Source: Ricordea florida (lineage: Eukaryota; Cnidaria; Anthozoa; Corallimorpharia; Ricordeidae). Taken from it: a stretch of DNA of 64,000 nucleotides. Of the stretch, positions 33,971 to 45,715 are shown one piece after another (position 1 is the stretch's first letter; the number at the start of each line of letters is the position of its first letter). The notes under the pieces are model-generated. The model was given only the letters and a program-made list of their open reading frames with translations. It had not been told where the DNA came from and did no database searches. The DNA is taken from the NCBI GenBank assembly GCA_949710005.1, contig OX453273.1, positions 41,592,618 to 41,656,617 on the forward strand, given 5' to 3'. A program made the translations under genes and the position numbers.

Positions 33971-36454
33971 AAAGAGGAATGTTCTGCACAACACTCTCGC
34001 CCCGTTGTGTGCCTATGTCCTAAGCTACCAAGCCTTGTTATTGTCCTAATGTTAGTTTCCATGCTCCCGAGGTGGTACAACGTGGACTTTTGTTCTGGAA
34101 CCGCGTTTGTATTTGGCTTTTGTCAATTTTCCTTGGAACGGTATCCTTCATACCGAAGGTCATTTCCAGCCACCCTTTATAATACAAGAGAAATCTACTA
34201 AAGCAGGGGAAAAGGTACTGTGTATTTGATCACATAACTTTGCTTTATGTCTTGATTTAAGTAAATCGTTCGTTAACATCGATCATTTATTCTCAGTGTT
34301 TTGCTGTTTTAATTCTCAATGCGCGCCTGCAAGAGTTCTAAAAGTGTGTACTATTTAGCTTGTCCGGAATATTATCAAGCATTATCTTTTAATTCATGCA
34401 CTATTTATCATACGATCGCAAAAATCAATGAAGGTTTCTGGAGCACACTGAACTGAACCATTCCAATTACTTATTTATAAGTTGATGAGCTTAGCTTATG
34501 AATGCGAGGTTGTTCAAAGCAGTGCATCTTAATGGTATACCAGTGGCTGAGGGACGTTGTACATGTAAGCATTTTGAACAGGTCTCCGCTAAGCGTATTT
34601 TATTAGATTTTAGCTAAGACTGTTTTAAAATCAATAAGCACGTAACCTTGTTTGTTAAAGAAATTTAAACATGGAATCAATGCAACACACCATTGGCAAA
34701 TATTGTTCATGCCTTCGTAAAGTTACGCACGACAAAGTTTTTGTCAAGTTTTGTCTCGCGAAAATTTTGTATCGTAAAACTCTGTTGACCCTCAGCTCAT
34801 ATTTTAGTCAGCATTGATATATATATATATATATTAATTCATTTCAATCCTTCAGTTAACAGAAGGAATTATAGGCAACTTCACTTTACAATATCAAGGC
34901 ATTGTGAAGCAACCAAAGAATGAAAATTTGGAAAATCGAATGGATCTAGCACCTAATTCTCTAAACTTGGAAGGAAGTGTACATAATACTCACTAATACC
35001 TCGGAAGAGAAAGGTTTCATTTTGTTATATCCTGATAAATCAAAACGTTTGTTTTATGGCTAACAGACGCCCACTAATAAAGTTAAGTTGTTGGCAGAAT
35101 TAAATTTTGTAAAATTACAATTTCATGCAGTTGAAGCAAACTACAGTACAGTTGAACCTCGATTATCTATACTCTGATTATCCAGACTTTTCAATTGTCC
35201 AGACTTGTTTCATCTTCATCTAGTCCTGTTTTTCTTATGAATATTACTAAGGTTTGACGTTGGTGAGGCAAAACCTTTCTTATCACTGTTGACTGAGTCA
35301 GACAATCAGGAAAGCTTTGATGCATCAACCAGTTGGTTAGACATTAGGCTAAAATCATCATAGCATAACACCTCAAGTATGATCTGTTCACTAATACAGT
35401 CCATTCCCTTTATGCCCGTTGTTTACATTTTTGTGTCATTAATATGCGTATTTTTGATTGTACGGACTCTTGATCATGCAGATATGTTGCACAAGGCCCA
35501 ACAAATCCAAATAACTGAGCTTCAACAGTATCTCAAGATCACTTTTTGAAGCAGTGCTTGCCAGATGGCTTAGCGTACAGTAAATGATAATAATAATAAT
35601 CTTATAATCAAAATCATTGTTAACTCTGTGCATTATTTGCTTTGATGATTTGCATGTTTATGCAAATCATTATAATTAAGGTCTGCTTTATGTAACCTTA
35701 ATTTGATTTGGCCTTTTGGTTTGCCAGTTGACTTGAATTGCTAATATAGAGGCACAATGATAATTGTAACTGTTTAGCTTGGCATGTTGGTGAACTATTA
35801 AAGTCTAGTCTATATTATGTAGAAAAAACTCTACATTTTTGGCGATGTCAACAATCCCATGTTTTTCGTACTATTGACAAAGTTGCAGATGGTGCTGATC
35901 TGCAATGGTGGACAATGATATTGGGAAAATAAAATGGTTTTAAGCCTGTGGTCTGAGCTGATTGCCCATTTTAGATGTTTACACACCATTTGGCTCCTGT
36001 TTCACACTTTCTGTTAGCAGTTAGGTCTGTTGTAAAATTCTCAATTCAGTTTCAACCTCCTTAGTTTTTCACCATGCTAAGTCAAGAAATTCAAAACAGT
36101 GGAAGTCTGAAGAAATTCCTTCTTGCTTAGTCACTTAAACTCTCTAATGAACTACATATTCCTTTCTTTTGTTTGCACTGTTTTGTTTCATTTAGTACTT
36201 TTTTATTATTTAAAAAATACATCATGTTCTATTTACATATTCAATACTCGGAATTCACAGCATTCACTCCATATTCTTAGGAAGCCTATTGTCTATGGGC
36301 CCTTGGCTTCTAGGCCACATCTTACCCATCTTATCATTAATTAGTATTTTGTATAATAATTTTTGCACTGTATATCCCAGGTTACATTGTATGTGTTGTT
36401 GTTTTTTTGTGTGTGTGGCTTTTGTTGAGATAGAGAATGGTGACCAGCAACAAG
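33971..36454. other. AT-rich intergenic or intronic DNA
   Basis: No supported gene. GTTGAACCTCGATTATC with GATTATCCAGAC (35151-35205) resembles the terminal repeat of pogo/Tigger-type DNA transposons, but no matching opposite end was identified. Short AT-rich frames are ignored. Confidence 0.35.
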
Positions 36455-36620
36455 GGGAGCAGGGTTGGCGCAGTGGTGAGAGCGCTCGCCTTCCACCAAT
36501 GTGTCCCGGGTTCGATTCCCGGCCCCGGCGTCATATGTGGGCTGAGTTTGTTGGTTCTCTACTCTGCTCCGAGAGGTTTTTCTCTGGGTACTCCGGTTTT
36601 CCCCTCTCCACAAAAACCAA
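36455..36620 (+). mobile_element. tRNA-derived SINE
   Basis: The tRNA-like head (GGTTGGCGCAGTGGTGAGAG, B box GGTTCGATTCC) is followed by a conserved body with GTTGGTTCTCTACTCTGC, TCCGAGAGG and GGGTACTCCGGTTTTCCCC, ending AAAACCAACATTTGATTTG. The body closes with an inverted match (GTTGGTT / AACCAAC). Frames on both strands here are SINE sequence. Confidence 0.65.
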
Positions 36621-36830
36621 CATTTGATTTGATTTAATTTACTTCATTTGCGCTTTACAGTGTCCCCAATTAGCACAGCAGTGCTAAATACAGTTGACAC
36701 TCAAATAAAGTTCATTATTATTTATTTATTTATTATTGCTACTCTATCTAACTCCCACATTCTACTGCTATGGAAAATCTTTTTAGCAAACCTGTTGACA
36801 CTTTTACACTACACTCATTCATTGCATTAG

Positions 36831-36906
36831 GTGGAAATACATTGCAGTATTGAAGATTTTAGAGATTCTGTTCACATCCAGTGGAGTTCAACTTTCATGG
36901 AGAAAG
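36831..36906 (+). CDS. Candidate internal exon upstream of the zinc-finger exon
   Basis: A 76-bp open stretch (frame VEIHCSIEDFRDSVHIQW) lies between a weak acceptor (TTCATTGCATTAG) and a good donor (AAAG|GTGGGT). It leaves phase 1, which matches the phase at which the zinc-finger exon at 41234 begins. Phase agreement alone has a one-in-three chance, so this is only a candidate. Confidence 0.25.
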
Positions 36907-36963
36907 GTGGGTGTTTTGAAAACTACAAGTATATGAACACATAATTGTGAATAGGTTTTGTGA

Positions 36964-37146
36964 TGTATATGTTGTTAGTTAAAATGAATTTCAGGTCAAA
37001 ATAGTTCCAAACTAGTTTGATTTGTTTTTCCCTTTGTTTCAGATTATTGGAGGATTATGCGAATTAATCTGAAACAAAGGAAAAAAACCAATCAAACCAG
37101 TTTGGAACCATTTTGACTTGAAATTCATTTTAACCTACAACATATA
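36964..37146. repeat. 183-bp fold-back repeat
   Basis: ATGTTGTTAGTTAAAATG at the left mirrors CATTTTAACCTACAACAT at the right. The central arms are CCCTTTGTTTCAGATTA and TAATCTGAAACAAAGG around GGATTATGCG. Few mismatches. Confidence 0.85.
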
Positions 37147-38081
37147 CAGTTGTACAGAGTATGGTAGTTAGTTGGTCAGTATTAACAAATTTCACACAAG
37201 AGTAGAAGGGTGGTTAAGGGCTTCACTTCTTCTACAACACACTTTACAGTAAGCGTATTTTTAAAAACTTATTACAAACTTACAAGAAATAAATCATTAA
37301 TTTATTCAATATGTTGTGATGCACAATAAGATTTTTAGAATATTATAAATTTAAATGTTATTGCAGGTTCTTAGACCAAACTCTAAAATAAAAGTGCTTA
37401 TCATACAGTCATATGAAAATGCTCTGCCAGGTCTAATCATAACCTGCTACAACATTTAAAAAATAAATTTTACAACATGTTGTGATGCCCTTGGATATTT
37501 TCAAATTACTTACAGCTGGGTAAAGAAATGATGAATAAAATATAATTGTCATGTGTACTTATCATGGTCAATTTTCTTATTAGTTATCTGTAAAACAACC
37601 CATAGGCATGTTTTTTTTTCTACTTTACATCACCTAGGTGTATGTACATGTTAACAATGGAATAAAGAACATGTAAACAGTAGCAATTATGCAGAATAAT
37701 GCAATAATTAAAAATAAATTAAACTTAAGAAAACATTAATTTAGTTTGAAGGTGGATTTCAAAGGGATCCAGCACAATTTTCAAGCCAAGTTATTGAACA
37801 AGCAATTCTGAGATGATAGAATTCATTCCTTTATTGATATGTTGTAAAGTAGAATGACTATGGTAGTTTGTGCTGCACAATGAATTCTGTGACAAAACTT
37901 TATTATGTTGCATCTCTAAATGAAAGGATTTCTCAAAACAAATAGCTTCCTTTATAAAATTGTAGTTGTATAAACTTTTGCATTTGGCTCACGACGTAGT
38001 CACTTGGTCTGTTGGATCGCGATGTTTTGACCAGCCATTTAATTTATATGTCGAGCGTTTGCACATGACGCCACGGCAGCC
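37147..38081. other. AT-rich non-coding DNA
   Basis: No gene, repeat boundary or RNA gene seen. Confidence 0.4.
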
Positions 38082-38094
38082 ATGTTGGTGTCCC

Positions 38095-39400
38095 TAAACA
38101 TTTCATTTTTCATTTTATTTATTTATTCCATTCCAGAATTACAAAGATAAATATAAAGTACACAAGTAAGAGTAGAAATGGAAAAGGGCAAAAATATAGC
38201 AAGCTAATTGGATGCCCTTCTTTAATTGACAATAAAAATTAGGGTAAAAAAGTTAAACTTGACATAGGAGAGGAAGAAGTATAAATTAATTAATATTGAG
38301 CAAAATAATACTGAAAGAGTGCTTTTTTAAAATGTTTTCTAGTCGCTAAGTTGCGTTTAGATAAAGGAAGGTCATTCCAATAGTAACATCCAATAACAGT
38401 GGGGCAAAATTTCCTTACATTTATTCTGGAGAAACCGGGGTTTAAGTGTTGTAAGGATGCACTTCGAGTAGCGTAGTTATGTTGCTCAGATACCAGAGAT
38501 ACGGTGTAATTAGACGGTTTTTCATCAGTTAAGTGGTCATATAATAGCTGGCAGGTATATAGTTTAACAATGTCAGGAAGCTTAATAAGACCAAGGTTTA
38601 CATAATGGGGAGTAATATGATCACGAAGTGGCACATTGTTAATTATTCTAATAGCTTTGTTTTGTAGTCTAACCAATTGTGACAATGGAGCCTCGTAATT
38701 ATTACCCCACAGTACGCAACCATAAGTTAAATAGGGATATATAAGTGCATAATAAATACTTATTAAGGATTGGGATGTCACATAGGGTTTTACTTTTGCA
38801 ATAACATTTACACTTTTGCTAATTTTATTACTTATATAATCAATATGGTCGTGCCAAGACAGTGAGCAATCAATGAGTCCTAAATATTTAACACTAAAAG
38901 ACTGTTCTAGGTACCGGTCTGCTAGTTTAAGAGGGATATGTAAATTATAATTTCTTTTTTGGCGTGGTTGAAAAACCAGGTATTTTGTCTTACTTAAATT
39001 CAAGGTTAATCTGTTTGAGCATAACCATTCATAAATAGCAGGCAATTCTGAGTTTATTCTCAGTAGAAGTACTTCTAAATCTTTACCAGTCGCAGTTAAA
39101 GAAGTGTCATCAGCAAATAGTCTTACAGAGAAGTAGTTGGTTGATTTAACAATATCATTAATATAAATTAGAAAAAGAAAAGGACCTAGAATCGACCCTT
39201 GCGGTACACCTGAGCTTATTAAAAGAGAACTAGACTCGATACCATTAACAAATACCTTTTGTTTCCTGTTGCTCAAGTAAGACTTAAACCACTGATTTTC
39301 AATACTTCGAATACCATATGAGTTAAGTTTAGATAACAGAATAGAGTGATTGACCGTGTCAAATGCTTTACTTAAATCAAGAAACAAGGAAAAGGTGACT
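38095..39400 (-). mobile_element. 5'-truncated non-LTR retrotransposon (LINE) with target duplication
   Basis: Flanked by the 13-bp direct repeat ATGTTGGTGTCCC (38082-38094 and 39401-39413). On the minus strand it has the 3' half of a reverse-transcriptase ORF, about 190 bp of 3' UTR, and an A/T-rich tail of AAATGA-like repeats. The 5' truncation falls within the reverse-transcriptase domain. Confidence 0.85.
38290..39387 (-). CDS. Reverse transcriptase, C-terminal 365 residues (LINE ORF2, truncated)
   Basis: The intact frame begins inside the palm: FLDLSKAFDTV (about 2-12, catalytic Asp), SGVPQGSILGP (59-69), FADD (91-94, catalytic), then the LTLNLSKTK and VKYLGL motifs and the post-RT region with SLISIYYALIYPYLTYG. 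It belongs to the Jockey/CR1-type lineage judged by these motifs. The endonuclease and N-terminal palm are missing. The frame runs open to the truncation point, so the first Met is not a true start. Lack of stops and a clear target duplication suggest a recent insertion. It cannot mobilise itself. Confidence 0.85.
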   Translation of the reverse strand: MFLDLSKAFDTVNHSILLSKLNSYGIRSIENQWFKSYLSNRKQKVFVNGIESSSLLISSGVPQGSILGPFLFLIYINDIVKSTNYFSVRLFADDTSLTATGKDLEVLLLRINSELPAIYEWLCSNRLTLNLSKTKYLVFQPRQKRNYNLHIPLKLADRYLEQSFSVKYLGLIDCSLSWHDHIDYISNKISKSVNVIAKVKPYVTSQSLISIYYALIYPYLTYGCVLWGNNYEAPLSQLVRLQNKAIRIINNVPLRDHITPHYVNLGLIKLPDIVKLYTCQLLYDHLTDEKPSNYTVSLVSEQHNYATRSASLQHLNPGFSRINVRKFCPTVIGCYYWNDLPLSKRNLATRKHFKKALFQYYFAQY

Positions 39401-39413
39401 ATGTTGGTGTCCC

Positions 39414-40652
39414 AAACTGATCCTCCAGGAATTAAATTCTATTCTTATGCAAACATCTTCTTTTTCTTCCGTTTAAAACATGGTCGCTGATCAAGTAAAA
39501 AAAACGTCGTAAAATGTCGTAATTCGATTTTATCCTTGGTTTAAATTTTATTTTGTATCTGGGTATGGTAATTTTTGATAAGGTGAAATTAAAATACAAC
39601 ATACTTGTGAAGTGACCAAAAGTTTCCTCACGTGAAGTAAAGCTGCTCTTGAGTCAGTTGACCCACACAACTGGCATTATTACTTTTGTAAACAGCTTTA
39701 TAAGCAGCACTGTTGAAATCTTAAACACTGTTACACCCCACTCGTCACTTCTACTCTTTTGATCAGGAAATACCAAATTTCGTTCAGAATATCGCTGTGT
39801 ATTTCAAAATTGCTTTGGCGGTCGCAGAATTTCGCTGCCACACAAACAGTTGTGAATTATCGCGTGACCAACATCGTGATATAAAGAAATAGCAAGCGTT
39901 GTGTATAATTTTTTGGTAATACATTCATGTCCTATATTTTGGAGCCGTTCTTCCAGACCTGTTTGAGTTTTCAATCGATAATTACATGAATTCGTTTGCA
40001 GCAAAAAATCTTATACTTCTACGTGTTGTTTCTTACTTGATGCTTTGTTTACATGAATTTTTTAAGCAAGATATCTTGAAAAGCAGAAGAGTTACAATGC
40101 TTTAAATCTTTGGTGTTTATAGGGCATGAATGTATTACGAATTGTTTCGCAATCTGATTGGTTTATTCCCCAAAATAAGTACTCTCCTCCGCAGCCTCCG
40201 TCACGCAACTGGGGGAGAAGCGTTGTGTGACGACTGTAATAACGGCTGCGGAGGAGACTACAAAGTAAGCGGTTCTGATTGACTAATGCATCGCGTGACA
40301 CATTGACGCGAACAGCGTTGTCTGGACTCTTATCGACAACAGCAAAGTCAGTCAGATTTCGAGATTAGTAGCAATTGTGTCATAAAAGAGTCCGGACAAT
40401 TGTAAAAGCTCTACGACTTTTTTCACCTAATTTTCGTTTCGTGTTCGGGAACTTTGGATTTGATTTCATTTGGCTTCCATTCTCGGGAGAATCTTCACAG
40501 TTTACGTAAACAATACACGACATACTCACTTTTGCGGCCTGGTGCGAGCATGCGTGTGTTACATACCTCTTACTAACAGAGTTCGAGGTCCGTACTGTAA
40601 GTTACGGACCGACACTGGTATAGACCTAACAATAGTATTGTTGTTTCCTCGC

Positions 40653-40702
<50 letters not shown>

Positions 40703-41233
40703 GATAATTTTTAAGACTTTGTGGTCAAAGGAGGGTGTAGAATGATGCTTTGTAATATGGCTGGTTTCGCAAGTGTGGAAGATAAGTGATGTCCTAAGTT
40801 TTGATTGTCTGTTGAAGCTATTGCATGTGTCGCGAAGCAAAACAAAACAAAACAAAATGGCACTAAAAAATAATAAATCCTTTGTTGACCAAGCTTGTTT
40901 GGTCAAGATGTATGGTAGTGTCCTCTTTCTTATTTTCCAAAAGAACTTGACCAAATGCAGCCATCCTATTCTCACGCATGGTCAATTTAGTACAAAAAGG
41001 TTATTTTCCTAAGAAAACGGCACCTCGTTATGAGGACTTGGAGCACTAAATTGAAGATGTAAAGGATGTTTCAAGCGTCAGCCCCTTAGTAGTGCCTGTG
41101 ATGAAGAGTGCATGCTCAAAACAAAATTAAGAAGACTGGTGTTTTGAAGGAATCTTCGGTGCATGCAGTGATTTGAAGCGACTCCAAGTTATTGTTGCTC
41201 ACTTAATTATGCTGTAATTTTGTTATTTTTCAG
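39414..41233. other. Non-coding stretch upstream of the zinc-finger exon
   Basis: Contains a fold-back with CTCCGCAGCC / GGCTGCGGAG arms (40190-40255) and a 40-nt ATA microsatellite (40658-40698). Frames on the minus strand at 40559-40975 run through the microsatellite and are rejected. Probably intron of the zinc-finger gene. Confidence 0.4.
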
Positions 41234-42267
41234 AAGTCTGCAAGAAGATCTTCAAATGTACTCTCTGTGATAGGGGGTTTGGATGTGCTTCACGGCTCAA
41301 ACAGCACGAATTAGTGCACACAAATGAGCGGCCCTTCAAATGTACACATTGCGGGAAAGGTTTCACGCAATCAAACAACCTCAAAGTGCATGAAAGATCA
41401 CACTCTGGTGAAAAGCCCTACAAGTGTAGCTTTTGTGAGAAGAGCTTTACACACCTTTCAAACCTAAGGGTACATCAAAAAAGGCACACTGGAGAACACC
41501 TGTACAAGTGCCCGGAATGTGACAAGTCCTTTATAGTACTATCTCATTTTAGATACCACCAAAGGAAGCACGCTGGTGAGAGACCCTTCAAATGCGCCCT
41601 CTGTGACATGTGCTTTGGACATTCCTCTCATCTGAGATCACATCAAAGAAAGCACACGGGCGAGAAACCTTATCGTTGCACTATTTGTCCAAAACGGTTT
41701 ACTCAAAGCTCAAATCTGAAAAGGCACCAAATGACACACACAGGGGAAAAGCCGTTTCAATGTAAGCAATGTGGTAAAGCCTTTAGTACCTCATCAATCT
41801 TGAACCAACACAAAAAAATACACAGCGACTGCAAGCCCTGTAAGTGTGCTCAGTGTGGGAAGGGTTTCAGAAGTGTATCAAACCTTAGAAGGCATGAAAT
41901 AACGCATTCTGAGGACAAACCTTTCTGCTGTACACTGTGTGGAAAGTGTTTTAGTCAGGCGCCATATCTTAAACTCCACGAAAGAACGCACTCAGGAGAA
42001 AAACCCTATAAGTGCACCATATGTGGAAAGGGTTTTTCACAAGCATCAAACTGTAAAGTACATCAACAAACTCACGCCAGTCACAAGTGTATCGTGGAAT
42101 CACCCTGCCTTAAAGACAACCAGAATACAGATCCAGGTATGAATTCGTTTCAGTTTAAACGTTTTGCCTCGTATTCTCTTGTTAAGGAACATCAACAATG
42201 TGAGTATACTTGCACAGCGATTGACAAGATTGAATATTTGACCCTCCCCCTATTTGCCCAATTTTAA
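41234..42267 (+). CDS. C2H2 zinc-finger protein, terminal exon (ten fingers)
   Basis: The acceptor TTATTTTTCAG precedes the exon, which enters in phase 1 and reads open from 41236 to TAA at 42265-42267. The ATG at 41314 lies inside finger 2 linker territory and is not the start. Ten consecutive C2H2 fingers follow the C-x2-C-x12-H-x3-H pattern with TGEKP-type linkers, ending at TH about 42080. A further 60 residues are without a domain. Such arrays bind DNA and usually regulate transcription in the nucleus. The finger 7-8 linker (HSDCKPC) and 8-9 linker (HSEDKPF) are degenerate. The N-terminal region must come from upstream exons. Orthology cannot be assigned, because poly-zinc-finger genes evolve by finger duplication. 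Confidence 0.85.
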
Positions 42268-42440
42268 CAATTGCGATTTAGCCTGAAAAACGAACGCGAG
42301 TCCAACCCTCTACGTCGCGAATGCTGGTGCTATGCTCAACCAGCTTTGCTAAACCAGCCGTCTTCGCTGGGATCAGGTTGTCGCGAATGCCTTGGCGGCC
42401 GTACTTCACGATAACACGAAAATGTCTCTGAACGATTTAA

Positions 42441-43430
42441 AGTCGAACCTGTATTATTAAGCGGCACCGTGTTAAGCGGTCACTCTCTATTAGGCGGTCA
42501 GTTTTCAAAGTCCCGAAATTTACTTCCCTTAATGTGCTGTAATTTTGACCATTCATTTAGCGGTGACCTCTAAGCGTTCGCGGTCACAACGGAAATTTTG
42601 CTATTGTCTTGATTTGTATTAAACGGTCACACGTACTTGTTCATGCAGTTTCAAATAATGTAACCCACGAGGTACAATAACTGATTTCCTTGTTTATTTT
42701 CGCAAATCATTAAACAGCCGGAAATGAATGTCTGTAGTTTGAGGTAAAACGTCTGATCAGCTCTGAAGGTCGAATTCTTTTTTCATTAATATCTGTTTGA
42801 ACCAATTGCATGGGAAGTTGTCCTCTTGAAAGTGATATTCACGTGGCACTTCAAGACCATGGCTACCTCCTCTGTTTACGCGTTTTTTCTTGAATAACGA
42901 CCTTTTCAGAATTTTACGGTCTCTTCAAAAACTAGTCGGCCACGTTTCCATTATCAGCACTGTCGTTTATAAATTGTACATTAAATGATTAAAAGTGATT
43001 AAGAGAAAATGAGGAAAGAGAACATAACCTCGTCTGATATGATACGGGGACAGAATCTATTTTAGCGCGGAGTCTATTTGTATCTCGTTCCATGGCTGCG
43101 CGGTTTCCCAATACCGCAAGTGTAAAGTTGAGGTCAAACGAAACAAGATCCCCATGGCGCATTGAAATTACAACCACGTGATGAGAAGGAGATCAGCCAT
43201 TGGTCAATTAAAATACTTTCCGGATCTAAAAATAGATTCTATCCCCTTATCATAGTAAGAGAACCCAGAATGGAAGATGCGCTCTCTTACCTCGTTCTCA
43301 TGCAGTGATATAAATGGCATTTTTGATCGTATTTTAACTGTATTTCTTGCAACCTGTCTTAGGCGGTCACCCGGTATCAAGCGGTCACCTGACCATTCCC
43401 TGAGGGTGTTCGCTTAAGACAGGTTCGACT
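42441..43430. mobile_element. Non-autonomous DNA transposon (about 1 kb) with TIRs
   Basis: Ends AGTCGAACCTGT and ACAGGTTCGACT, followed inward by repeated AAGCGGTCAC-type words (GCGGCACC, GGCGGTCA, AGCGGTGACC; right side GCGGTCACC twice). Terminal TTAAGCGG-rich repeats are typical of pogo/Tigger-like elements, which is my tentative placement. There is no transposase frame. Confidence 0.6.
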
Positions 43431-43448
43431 GTGGTACTTAAGTCGATG

Positions 43449-44237
43449 AGGCCCGGGTTAGACGTCGCATTTCACATGTGCCGAATTTAATTTCCATTTT
43501 TGTCGGCTAAAACAACAAATGCTACGGCGTGTGATTCAGGCGTCGAATTTATTGGTGTCGAATTTAATTCCATTCGCTTTCAACATCCCCAATTTCCTCC
43601 CGGAAACCTTGTTATCCAGTATGATGGACAACAAAGTGGTTGCTGAAATCGACGAAAACTCAGTACGTTTTATTCAACATATGATTCATAACAACAGAAG
43701 ACGAAGGTTAATGATGCAATTAACCGTAAACTATCTTCTTTACTAACTCCCGTATTTTTATCATTTCATTGAAGCACGACTCTCAATATGTCACAGATTT
43801 TCCCTCTTTTCCATCCAGGAGTGTCCTCTTCGCTTTCGAAAACCAAGTACTCATAAAAAAAGTAATTACCGCACGTTAATTATATTTTTTTGTCAAGAAG
43901 GATGAACAACACAGCCCTTCGTCTTTCGCAATATTACCCGCGTTTTTTAGACTCTTCTGTTCATGGTATTCACTGAAATCTTAGCGAATTGTGGGTAATA
44001 AATCAGTCATAATAATTTACTGTAATGTATGCATTATATTTCGCACATGTGAAATGCGACGTCTGAATCAATTGTCGAACCAAACTCGAATCTTCGACTC
44101 TTTCAGTCGCAGATACGGCGAAAGTCGTATTTAATTCGAAACTGTCGAGTTTAATTAATTCAAACGTCGCAGTTCACATGCCTTTAATTTTCGAATTGAC
44201 TTTGGCACATGTGAAATGCGACGTTTGAACTGGGCCT
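43449..44237. mobile_element. MITE with 30-bp-plus terminal inverted repeats
   Basis: The left end AGGCCCGGGTTAGACGTCGC is mirrored at the right by GCGACGTTTGAACTGGGCCT. The word TCGCATTTCACATGTGCC extends both repeats, and an extra internal copy (CACATGTGAAATGCGACGTC, 44046) suggests a nested or composite structure. A 75-codon frame inside (43519-43746) has no known domain. Confidence 0.65.
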
Positions 44238-44453
44238 TACACGCGCTAGCCGAGTAAGAAAGACGCCACCCGAACTACGGTTACAAGGGGACAACTGAGA
44301 TCGTATAGCAATCTAATAAACTTCCGCTCGCGTAAGGTAATGTCCAATGTACTGTCAAACTGTCACCATACAAAGAAACAGAGCAAACGTTCTTCACAAG
44401 GTCATTACTGGGTTCATACAAAAGTATATATACCTTATATATGTACCTTTTAA

Positions 44454-44566
44454 GTAGCCTACGTGTAGCCGCACCCTCCCCCCGAAGGAGAAAACGGGAG
44501 GAGGAAACGTCGTTCCCTCCTCCCGTTTTTTCCTTTGGGGGGAGGGTGCGGCTACACGTAGGCTAC
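44454..44566. mobile_element. 113-bp snapback MITE with 7-bp target duplication
   Basis: Near-perfect hairpin: GTAGCCTACGTGTAGCCGCA pairs with its complement at the right end, with a GC-rich stem around AACGTCGTT. CTTTTAA flanks it at 44447-44453 and 44567-44573. Confidence 0.8.
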
Positions 44567-44821
44567 CTTTTAAGCAGAAGCTGTGATAAAATGAACTGTT
44601 ATCTTGCCTTCAGATTTGAACTTATCAGAGATGTTAATCATGTTAAAAAATTTTTGCTTGAAAATAATCTAAAAAATGTTTTGAGAACCATCTGCGGTTT
44701 ATGTTCAGTGTAAAACGGTGTGAAGATTTTCTTTGTTTTAGGCCATTGTTGTCGTCGTCTGCATTGTTTGGATTTTCTTTGTAATCTTTACTTACGTCAC
44801 TGGTGCATTTTACACCGAGCA

Positions 44822-45073
44822 AGTAGTAGGAAACTGGGGTTTCTAGCTCAATGAATTTTTTTCATTAATTTTCTGGCTCAAAATGGTTTTTGGGTGTGGT
44901 CATTAATTTTTTGGCTCAAAATGGTTTTTGGGTGTGGTCATTAATTTTTTGGCTCAAAATGGTTTTTGGGTGTGGCCAAATTTGTATATTTTGTGTGGGG
45001 GGTGTTGTATAAAAATTGAAAGTTGGGTTTGAGTGTGGTAGGTGTGTGTATATTTTGAGCAAAAGAGAGAATG
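44822..45073 (+). repeat. Polinton left terminal inverted repeat
   Basis: 252 bp starting AGTAGTAGGAAACTGGGG and ending with the ATG of terminal gene L. It contains three 38-bp tandem units (44863-44976) with GGCTCAAAATGG and TTTTTGGGTGTGG, then a TATA-like element and leader. I found no difference from the right repeat when reading them side by side. Confidence 0.92.
45008..45073 (+). promoter_or_regulatory. TIR-borne promoter and leader of terminal gene L
   Basis: TATAAAAA lies at 45008, about 60 nt before the ATG, and between them is the leader GAGTGTGGTAGGTGTG ... GAGCAAAAGAGAG. The same block drives gene R at the other end, and a degenerate copy precedes the gene at 45809, which supports a regulatory role. 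Confidence 0.6.
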
Positions 45074-45683
45074 GGTGAAATTTATGGATTGGATTATGTT
45101 AATATTAATTTCATAAACGAAGATCATTTGAACACTAAAGATTTTATTGAAAAGAATAAATCACAGTTACTTTGGTGGCTTAGTAAATATCGTGCATTTA
45201 TTAATTATGATTATTTTATTGAAGTCTGTTAATTTCAATGTATGGGAAAGTGAACATGTTGTTAATAGATATACAGATTTTGGTATAAATGGTTCATTTG
45301 ATGATTTTGTAGGAACATTGGATCATATGTGCGCCAATTTGTTTGAGGGTTATTTTAATTATATGGAGTTTTATAATGATAATTGTAATTTTGAAATAAA
45401 TGATGATGATGATATTTACCTAGTTGATGAACTTAATATTTATATACATACTAATCCATGTAAGATGCTATATAAGAAGAAATTTGATGAATTAATTCAA
45501 GAAGAGTTAATATATAATGCTAATAGACGGATATATAGATTGGCACATAAACGGGCTTTTTACAATGATTTGTGGGAGGAGCTAATGCGTGAAGCAATGT
45601 ATCCAAGTAGAGTATGGGATTGGTGTTTTGATAATGAAGAAAAGGAACTTTTTGAGAAATTGTGGAATGGTTCCTTGAAATAG
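45071..45683 (+). pseudogene. Polinton terminal gene L (frameshifted), unknown function
   Basis: The ATG is the last three bases of the terminal repeat. The first frame runs 53 codons to TAA at 45230-45232. A second frame, offset by one base, continues to TAG-adjacent 45683, so the gene is broken near 45200-45230. The two parts together align along their length with terminal gene R (61352-61933): both have a KxxFIxK-type N-terminal segment, a FDELIQE / FDYLIQE core followed by NRRI, and a late PS/PNR...W motif. No known domain. It is an acidic, AT-rich gene. It is likely a fast-evolving accessory protein; what it does is unknown. Confidence 0.65.
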
Positions 45684-45715
45684 ATATATTCGATTAATTT
45701 TTAGTTATAGACTAT

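Noticed and set aside
34810-34833. TATA box for a gene
   Set aside because: Simple TA repeat with no gene downstream.
36460-36530. tRNA gene
   Set aside because: tRNA-like head of a SINE with conserved body and AT-rich tail.
40559-40975. 138-codon minus-strand frame
   Set aside because: Runs through a 40-nt ATA microsatellite (poly-Tyr) and has no domain.
41939-42142. Alternative frame within the zinc-finger exon
   Set aside because: Shadow frame; the zinc-finger frame has ten complete motifs.
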